Assembly (NCBI GenBank): GCA_040757455.1
Contig: JBFLXE010000044.1
Span: 1 to 17,489 of the forward strand
Reading direction: 5' to 3'
DNA from: Kmv42 sp040757455
Lineage (GTDB): Bacteria; Nitrospirota; Thermodesulfovibrionia; Thermodesulfovibrionales; SM23-35
Length of the DNA: 17,489 bases
Shown: positions 12,715 through 17,489 of the stretch, piece by piece
Position numbering within the stretch: position 1 is the first letter of the stretch
Layout of the letters: every line of letters starts with the position of its first letter
Program-made: the position numbers and the translations under genes
Notes under the pieces: generated by a model
Told to the model about the DNA's origin: nothing
Databases searched by the model: none
What the model saw: only the letters and a program-made list of their open reading frames with translations

Positions 12715-12783
12715 TTAACCTCCTGTAATGTAGTCTCTAAGATATCCAGGGAAAACCCCTGTCTTCTCATAGGCACGATACAT
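12715..12783 (-). CDS. 22-codon ORF ahead of the ferritin-like gene
   Basis: An ATG at 12781-12783, eight bases after AGGTGAG, opens a frame that reads MYRAYEKTGVFPGYLRDY and four more residues, then TAA. The last codons (GGA GGT) form the Shine-Dalgarno of the ferritin-like gene, so translation could be coupled. The DNA also contains a 5-bp hairpin (CAGGG 12747-12751 with CCCTG 12757-12761). It may be a leader peptide, a tiny protein or chance; only the ribosome site and placement support it. Confidence 0.35.
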   Translation of the reverse strand: MYRAYEKTGVFPGYLRDYITGG

Positions 12784-12799
12784 AAATATATCTCACCTA

Positions 12800-13648
12800 T
12801 TACTTAATCCTTTCCCATAAAGAAGATACCGCCTGCGCTATTCCGTCGCTGCAAAATTCAACGAGCGGTAAGCCCTGCACGATCGATTCGCTCACTTTTC
12901 GGGAAAAGGGCAGTTGCGCCACCACTTCCATGTCTTGTTTCCGACAAAGTTCTATGATTTCCTCGCTATTGGCGGGATTAATGTCATATTTGTTTATGAC
13001 CACTTTGGTAGGCACGCCGAAGTGTTTTGACACTTGAGCGACTCTTTCCATATCATGAATACCCGAAAGGGTAGGCTCGGTCACAATGACGGCTAAATCG
13101 ACACCCGTGATAGAAGCAATGACCGGACAGCCAATGCCCGGGGGTCCATCGATGATTACATAATCCCTGCCTTCCTTCTCGGCCATCTCCTTTGCCGACT
13201 GCCTCACCTGCGTCACCAGTTTGCCGGAGTTTTCTTCGGCAATGACCAATTTTGCATGGACGAGAGGGCCGTATTTTGTTCTGGAAATAAACCACTCCCC
13301 GGAAACATTTTCTTCAAGTGTTATAGCGCCTGCCGGGCAGACATAACTGCAAATCCTGCATCCCTCACATGATATCGGATCAACTGTAAAATTCTCATTA
13401 ATGGCTTCAAACCGGCAAACGGATATGCACTGGCCGCATTGCTCGCAGATTTCTGCATTAATCCGGGCTGTGACACCGCTTCTGAATTCATGTCTCTCCT
13501 TTATTTCTGGGTGCAACAAAAGGTGTAGGTCTGCTGCATCCACATCACAATCCACTATTACCTTATTTGTGGCCAGAGCAGCAAGAGATGCGGTTAATAC
13601 AGTTTTTCCCGTACCGCCTTTGCCGCTTATTATCACTATTTGCTTCAT
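12800..13648 (-). CDS. MinD/Mrp-family ATPase with two [4Fe-4S] motifs (copy 1)
   Basis: A 282-residue P-loop ATPase. The deviant Walker A is GKGGTGKT (9-16), the next strand holds VDCDVDAAD and the Walker B/switch region is IIDGPPGIGCPV. A ferredoxin segment is inserted at about residues 62-112 with two four-Cys motifs: C68, C71, C74, C78 and C94, C97, C100, C104. This architecture matches the paired ATPases Orp3/Orp4 of the orange protein complex of sulfate reducers and other MinD-like proteins thought to assemble or move metal clusters. The start overlaps the TrmO stop (ATGA), with GGAAG upstream. It shares one operon with a second, clearly divergent copy at 14069. Confidence 0.88.
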   Translation of the reverse strand: MKQIVIISGKGGTGKTVLTASLAALATNKVIVDCDVDAADLHLLLHPEIKERHEFRSGVTARINAEICEQCGQCISVCRFEAINENFTVDPISCEGCRICSYVCPAGAITLEENVSGEWFISRTKYGPLVHAKLVIAEENSGKLVTQVRQSAKEMAEKEGRDYVIIDGPPGIGCPVIASITGVDLAVIVTEPTLSGIHDMERVAQVSKHFGVPTKVVINKYDINPANSEEIIELCRKQDMEVVAQLPFSRKVSESIVQGLPLVEFCSDGIAQAVSSLWERIK

Positions 13649-14079
13649 TTCATTCTTCCTTTCAACCAGCCGATTTTAATTGTTCCAGCATGAATAAAAT
13701 CCGGCACATAGGGCTTTATATCCAATAAAGGAGTCTTATCGATTACGTCTATACCTCTCACTGACAAAATATTTCTTTCACGTTTCAATAGCTTTACTAC
13801 GGACAGACCAATCTGATTCGGCCTCCTTGGATAGCTCGTGGCGAATAATCCTCTGTCTTCTCCGTCCAAAAAAGGCTTCACTTTTAAGCGGTAGCCCCTT
13901 GATTTATGAAATTTATATATCAGGATAATATGAGAAAAACCTTCGATATCATCCAATCCTTCCTCATATTCTTTGAACACTTCAACTGTTCCAGTTGCTC
14001 TCGATCGTGAAGACTGAATCGGGGTGCCACCTTTGGATTTGAAGGGCGAGTGAATTAGCCCAATAGGTTCAACTTCCAT
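13645..14079 (-). CDS. trmO: TrmO: tRNA t6A37 N6-methyltransferase
   Basis: A 144-residue single-domain TrmO (TsaA/UPF0066). It starts MEVEPIGLIHSPFK, continues with EYEEGLDDIEGFSHIILIYKF, FATSYPRRPNQIGLSVVKLL and DKTPLLDIKPYVP, which are the SAM-pocket and core motifs of the family. The start is set at 14079 because CCAGGAG lies eight bases upstream; an in-frame ATG at 14103 would put that site inside the gene. E. coli TrmO has an extra C-terminal domain which is missing here, as in many bacterial and archaeal members. The gene overlaps copy 2 of the MinD ATPases by 11 bases and copy 1 by four, so it is locked between them. Single-domain members may have substrates other than tRNA. Confidence 0.85.
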   Translation of the reverse strand: MEVEPIGLIHSPFKSKGGTPIQSSRSRATGTVEVFKEYEEGLDDIEGFSHIILIYKFHKSRGYRLKVKPFLDGEDRGLFATSYPRRPNQIGLSVVKLLKRERNILSVRGIDVIDKTPLLDIKPYVPDFIHAGTIKIGWLKGRMK

Positions 14080-14941
14080 GTAAAATGCTCCTGGATATAT
14101 CATTTTCGATGAAGTTAATCACATCCTGGAATTTCTTAACATATTCCTTCTTTTCTGCAACCAGGGGAATTCCTTTCGAATACAGAAAAGCAATATCCCT
14201 GTCAAAAGGGATACGCATCAGTACAGGGATGCTGTTTTCTTCACAGAATAGATCGACTTTTTCGTCTCCGATATCCGAACGGTTGACGATCACGCCGCAA
14301 GGAATGGCCATCTTATTTACGACCTCCGCAGCCAGGATCAGATCGTTCAGACCGAATGGCGTTGGCTCTGTCACGAGTATGCAGTAGTCACTTCCTTTAA
14401 CCGAGGCAATAACAGGACATGACGTGCCGGGTGGCGCGTCAATTATTACGGTGCGCTGCGGGTTTATATGCTGCTTGACTAATTTGATCAAAGGAGGTGA
14501 CATTATTTCCCCGATGTTCAGCCTGCCGTGTATGAACTCAATGCTTTCGCTTGTCCCGCTCTCAATAGTACCGATTTCTTTTTTTACCTCTTTTATTGCC
14601 TGTCGAGGGCATAAAAGGCTGCAGCCTCCGCAGCCATGGCAGAGATGAGGGAAGATTAAGACCCCGCCCCTCGAATCATTATCTTTTGGGATTACTGCTA
14701 TTGCATTATAGGCACACACTTCCCTGCACTTTCCACAATAATCGCATCGGGATTCATCGACTTCAGGTATTGGAATGGTCGCGATCCTTCTTTCCTTTAT
14801 CGAAGGATTTAAAAATAGATGGGCGTTAGGTTCTTCAACATCACAGTCGAGAAATTGGACATTGTTTAATGCTAAAGCCAAATTTACTGCAACTGTGGTT
14901 TTCCCGGTGCCCCCTTTTCCACTTGCGACAGAAATAATCAT
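14069..14941 (-). CDS. MinD/Mrp-family ATPase with two [4Fe-4S] motifs (copy 2)
   Basis: A 290-residue P-loop ATPase built like the protein at 12800. Walker A is SGKGGTGKTT (7-16), then LDCDVEEPNAHLFL, a ferredoxin insert with C66, C69, C72, C76 and C101, C104, C107, C111, and the switch IIDAPPGTSCPVIASVKGSD. The two copies share this layout but differ throughout, so they are old paralogues that probably form a heterodimer, as proposed for Orp3/Orp4. Compared with copy 1 the second Cys cluster is farther from the first. GGGAGA lies about seven bases before the ATG. It follows the small Cys protein by 48 bases and overlaps TrmO. Confidence 0.88.
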   Translation of the reverse strand: MIISVASGKGGTGKTTVAVNLALALNNVQFLDCDVEEPNAHLFLNPSIKERRIATIPIPEVDESRCDYCGKCREVCAYNAIAVIPKDNDSRGGVLIFPHLCHGCGGCSLLCPRQAIKEVKKEIGTIESGTSESIEFIHGRLNIGEIMSPPLIKLVKQHINPQRTVIIDAPPGTSCPVIASVKGSDYCILVTEPTPFGLNDLILAAEVVNKMAIPCGVIVNRSDIGDEKVDLFCEENSIPVLMRIPFDRDIAFLYSKGIPLVAEKKEYVKKFQDVINFIENDISRSILHGS

Positions 14942-14989
14942 TTTTGTTCTCCCGAAAATATTTGTGGATTCAGCGCTGTTTATTCAAAA

Positions 14990-15223
14990 CTAAACGATAG
15001 AAGATCCGCTACTTTTCGAAAAATCGTTGTTTTGCAAATGTGAAAAGCCCGCCTTCTTGACCAACGCTGACAAATAGATGTAACACGTCTCATAATACCT
15101 GCTCATGCAGATGCCGGTATCGATCTCTTCTATCTCCGAGATTAGTTTATTCAGAACTTTGCATTTTGTTCCGCGCACATTTTCCCTAAAATAGGGACAA
15201 GTTATGATTTCACACGAATGCAT
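14990..15223 (-). CDS. Small Cys-containing hypothetical protein
   Basis: A 77-residue protein of unknown family. Cys residues lie at positions 4, 9, 21, 39 and 47, with the pattern C-x4-C early (HSCEIITCPYF) and KCKVL after it; this resembles small metal- or cluster-binding proteins found in Mrp/NifX clusters. The centre reads EIEEIDTGICMSRYYETCYI. The ribosome site AAGGAGGG lies four to five bases before the ATG, directly after the stop of the CDF gene, so the two are co-translated. Function is not inferred beyond the company it keeps. Confidence 0.6.
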   Translation of the reverse strand: MHSCEIITCPYFRENVRGTKCKVLNKLISEIEEIDTGICMSRYYETCYIYLSALVKKAGFSHLQNNDFSKSSGSSIV

Positions 15224-15232
15224 TCGCCCTCC

Positions 15233-16480
15233 TTACGATTTTTTAAAAACGATTTTTTCCAAGTCCATAAGTTCGTTTAGTAAGTTCGCATCTGTTTTTC
15301 TCGGCTCGACTTCATAATTTGATAACACGTACTCGGGACCCTTATGCTCGAATCTTTTTTTTATGAAAAGGACATCGGACCCTTTCTCCGCGAGAAATTC
15401 CGCGAGTCTTATCCCCTTTCCTTTTTCCAGAGTCAAGAATGGGTTTTTAAGGATTTCCTGATTTAGGACAGCTCCGTCCGAGATTCTTTTATCCCAAAAA
15501 GCAATAAATGGTGCTCTGCCAAAGTGTTCGGATATCGTTCCCTCTCTATCGGCGAGAGGCACAGAATATCTCACATAGTCTTTCTTTTGGGGTTCGTAAT
15601 GAATTACAACTCTTTCAACGAAGGGGATCTCGCTTCTTATAGCTTGTTCGATCATTTCAGATATCTCATGGGCTTCCTTAAGCCTTTTAACCGAGAGTCT
15701 CAAATTGAGATGAATGAAGATAAAACTTCCAGAATTTCTCGCATGTAAGGCCGTGATCTCTTCAACTTCTTTGAAACCGCCGACGATCTCTCTTATCTTT
15801 TTAATGGTTCGCGAATCAACAGACGCATCCAAAAGGCTTTTCATAGAATCTTTAACTATTTCATAACTGGCCTTCAGGATAAAAATGATAATTATGATTG
15901 CTGCTATTTTATCAGCATGAGCATAAACTCTGGTTCCTGCGAGACCCGCAATAACAATCACCAATGGCGCAATGTCTGTCAGCCAGTTCCGGGCATCTGC
16001 CAGAAGGCTTGGAGAATTGAGTCGTATTGCTTCTTTCTTTTCGTAGCGGGCGAAAAGAAGTATAGGTATGACCATGAGGAAAAGTACGAACAAAGACATG
16101 TTTATATGAGTGATTCCGACGCCTGTTGCTATAAACGTACTCTTGGCTACCTCATATGCAGCAAGCAATATAAAGAAAGCCGAAATGACAGCTGCTATGT
16201 TTTCTACCTTGTAAAGTCCCCATGGGAATGAAGGCGATCTTTTTCTTGAAATGACTATGCCGATCCAGACAGCCAGGCTGCCGATGACATCTGTGAAGCT
16301 GTGAATGGTTTCGGCCAAGAGTGCCTTGCTTCCTGAAAGGAAAGCAAGCCCTCCTTTTATGCTTGCCAGACAGAGATTGAGGCCCGCTGAGTATGCGGCA
16401 ATTCTTCTGCCATCTTCCAACAATGCTTTTTTTGCCATATAAATATTATTAATAAGAGTCTCCGATTTTCCAAAACCCAT
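15233..16480 (-). CDS. CDF metal-efflux transporter fused to a NifX-type domain
   Basis: The 415-residue product has two parts. Residues 1-210 form a cation diffusion facilitator membrane domain with about six helices. The TM2 metal motif is ETIHSFTD (HxxxD), and the TM5 counterpart is ADARNWLTD, that is NxxxD where HxxxD or DxxxD is usual. A CDF cytoplasmic domain follows (to about 305, ending RVVIHYEP). Then a dinitrogenase iron-molybdenum cofactor (NifX/NifY/ORP) domain begins, with VPLADREGTISEHFGRAPFI near 320 and LAEFLAEKGSDVLFI. NifX-like domains hold Fe-Mo or Mo-Cu clusters in other proteins. The fusion suggests a transporter whose metal is passed to, or sensed by, a cluster-binding domain. 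ATG 16480 is preferred over TTG 16492; neither has a strong ribosome site. Confidence 0.85.
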   Translation of the reverse strand: MGFGKSETLINNIYMAKKALLEDGRRIAAYSAGLNLCLASIKGGLAFLSGSKALLAETIHSFTDVIGSLAVWIGIVISRKRSPSFPWGLYKVENIAAVISAFFILLAAYEVAKSTFIATGVGITHINMSLFVLFLMVIPILLFARYEKKEAIRLNSPSLLADARNWLTDIAPLVIVIAGLAGTRVYAHADKIAAIIIIIFILKASYEIVKDSMKSLLDASVDSRTIKKIREIVGGFKEVEEITALHARNSGSFIFIHLNLRLSVKRLKEAHEISEMIEQAIRSEIPFVERVVIHYEPQKKDYVRYSVPLADREGTISEHFGRAPFIAFWDKRISDGAVLNQEILKNPFLTLEKGKGIRLAEFLAEKGSDVLFIKKRFEHKGPEYVLSNYEVEPRKTDANLLNELMDLEKIVFKKS

Positions 16481-16556
16481 GATTTCGCCCAAAATAATTA
16501 CGCCCTTGACTCTCTTTCTTGAAATTAGGGAGATCTTCTCGTTTTAAATAGCGGCT

Positions 16557-16811
16557 TTACTTGTCGCAAGGTCTTGTCTCACAAGACGTCGTGCTGCCAC
16601 AGCAGGTTTGCTCTTTCCCGCAGAGTGACCCTACATTGTACCCGAAATATTTTGAACCGCCGCTCTTCAGAATGAAGCCGCTTCCCCCTGTTATTGACCT
16701 TTTTGTCATGCTTCTGCAGTGAGGACATTCCACCAATGGGTTGTCTTTCATCGAATGATGAACTTCTACGGAATATCCGCAGCGCTCACATTTGTACTCA
16801 TAAGTTGGCAT
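16557..16811 (-). CDS. FmdB-type zinc ribbon protein
   Basis: An 84-residue protein starting MPTYEYKCERCG, the hallmark of the FmdB/CxxC-CxxC-SSSS family. The ribbon ligands are C8, C11, C29 and C32 (VECPHCRS). The C-terminal half is rich in Gly, Ser and Cys (LCGKEQTCCGSTTSCETRPC), which may bind a further metal. The start is set at ATG 16811 because AAGGAG lies five bases upstream; a GTG two codons earlier is less likely. The FmdB name comes from a formamidase regulator, and most members have no proven role; in anaerobes they are often beside mrp and NifX genes, as here. It begins nine bases after the mrp stop. Confidence 0.85.
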   Translation of the reverse strand: MPTYEYKCERCGYSVEVHHSMKDNPLVECPHCRSMTKRSITGGSGFILKSGGSKYFGYNVGSLCGKEQTCCGSTTSCETRPCDK

Positions 16812-16820
16812 ACACACTCC

Positions 16821-17423
16821 TTAATCCTTCAAATTTTGTCCGCCCGGTAAAGACAGTAACGTGTTGATTATCTTATCAAAAGCCTTCCCGGTTTCAGAAT
16901 CAGTGTGATACTGAAGATATGGTTTCCCACTATCACCTGCCTCAACTACTCCAGGTTCAAGGGGGAGGCGGCCCAAGAAAGGGACACCCATCTCTAAAGC
17001 CATTTCTTCTCCCCCGCCGACTTTGAAAATATTTACCGTCTTGCCGCAATAGGGGCAGATGAAGCCGCTCATGTTCTCTATGACTCCAATAACTGGCAGT
17101 TTCACGTGTCCGCAGAATGTAATGGCTTTTTTAACGTCAGTAAGTGCCACGTCCTGGGGTGTGGTTACGATGATCGCACCGTCAGCATCTTCAAGGAGCT
17201 GAATTACAGAGATGGGTTCATCTCCTGTTCCCGGAGGGGAATCTACAATGAGATAATCAAGCTCTCCCCATCTTACATCTCTCAGAAATTGTCTTATGAG
17301 GCCATGCTTCAATGGGCCTCTCCATATAACGGCATCCTTTTGGTCCCGGAGTATGAATCCTATACAGGCTGTTGCCCAAATAGGTTTTTTACAATCGAGA
17401 TTTAGTTTGAATTTAATATGCAT
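16821..17423 (-). pseudogene. mrp: Mrp/NBP35-type ATPase missing its P-loop half
   Basis: The frame gives 200 residues from ATG 17423 (AAAGAG upstream is a weak ribosome site). Sequence from about residue 20 on is plain Mrp/ApbC: IGFILRDQKDAVIWRGPLKHG, LDYLIVDSPPGTGDEPIS (D61), VVTTPQ-like IVTTPQDVALTD, GVIENMSGFICPYCGK with the cluster Cys C123 and C126, and GVPFLGRLPLEP. Mrp normally begins with about 100 residues carrying the GKGGVGKS P-loop and the DADIHGPN strand. Both are absent: the first 19 residues here do not resemble Mrp and the frame is closed at 17480. Without a P-loop it cannot bind ATP alone. It is either a pseudogene made by a rearrangement near 17370-17400 or a part of a two-gene arrangement. 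Confidence 0.7.
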
Positions 17424-17489
17424 TAAGCTCTTTGAAAAACAATTCATAGTGAGAGTGCTGGCGCCCAAAAACATCACTTATTGCCTCGA
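17413..17489 (-). CDS. C-terminal end of an unrecognised gene (cut by window edge)
   Basis: A frame open from the right edge gives 24 residues, AISDVFGRQHSHYELFFKEL and the rest, before TAA at 17413-17415. The composition looks coding (no low-complexity, helix-like), and its stop overlaps the ATG assigned to the truncated mrp by 11 bases. The family was not recognised; the fragment is too short. It could be the true upstream neighbour or sequence brought in by the event that cut mrp. Confidence 0.35.
   Translation of the reverse strand, partial: EAISDVFGRQHSHYELFFKELNAY

Noticed and set aside
1..17489. CRISPR arrays, rRNA genes, full insertion sequences, replication origins
   Set aside because: No regularly spaced repeats, rRNA motifs, transposase frames or DnaA-box clusters were seen on either strand.

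Overview
The window is bacterial DNA, probably from an anaerobic or microaerophilic Gram-negative lineage of the Nitrospirota / Desulfobacterota (deltaproteobacterial) kind. This is inferred from gene content only: a cdaA-ybbR-glmM operon, ferredoxin-bearing MinD/Mrp ATPases, a NifX-type domain, an encapsulin-type ferritin-like protein and PilZ/HD-GYP proteins. No marker gene fixes the taxonomy.

Layout. (1) Bases 1-2300 are a worn accessory stretch: inverted repeats, a 9-bp tandem repeat, the 3' half of a tRNA-Met(CAT) with its terminator (an apparent integration scar), two small minus-strand ORFs with good ribosome binding sites, a broken HD-GYP gene and a double-PilZ protein. (2) Bases 2361-7457 are a plus-strand core operon with overlapping start and stop codons: cdaA (c-di-AMP synthase), a YbbR-domain protein (CdaR), glmM and comEC. 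(3) Bases 7461-9069 are a decayed defence region. The tail of an R-M type methylase, an intact CopG/PIN (VapBC-type) toxin-antitoxin pair with palindromic operators, the frameshifted head of a DEAD/DEAH helicase cut at Walker A, and an N-terminally cut TrmO-like gene follow each other on the plus strand. (4) From 9115 to the right edge everything is on the minus strand. Read 5' to 3' from the right: the last codons of an unknown gene, an Mrp ATPase that has lost its P-loop half, an FmdB-type zinc ribbon, a CDF transporter fused to a NifX/ORP-like domain, a small Cys protein, a MinD ATPase with two [4Fe-4S] motifs, TrmO, a second such MinD ATPase, a 22-codon ORF, an encapsulin-type ferritin-like protein, exonuclease III, a metallo-beta-lactamase-fold protein, a radical SAM/SPASM protein and a methyltransferase.

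How the genes work together. The plus-strand operon couples c-di-AMP synthesis to cell-wall precursor supply, with DNA uptake added at the end. The right-hand group (Mrp, two ferredoxin-MinD ATPases, NifX domain on a metal transporter, Cys-rich small proteins, ferritin) looks like a metal-cofactor handling system related to the Mrp/ORP group of anaerobes. The CDF-NifX fusion, the TrmO gene locked between the twin ATPases, and the ferritin-like protein without its shell gene are the parts most worth following. All family assignments were made by reading motifs; no database search was run.
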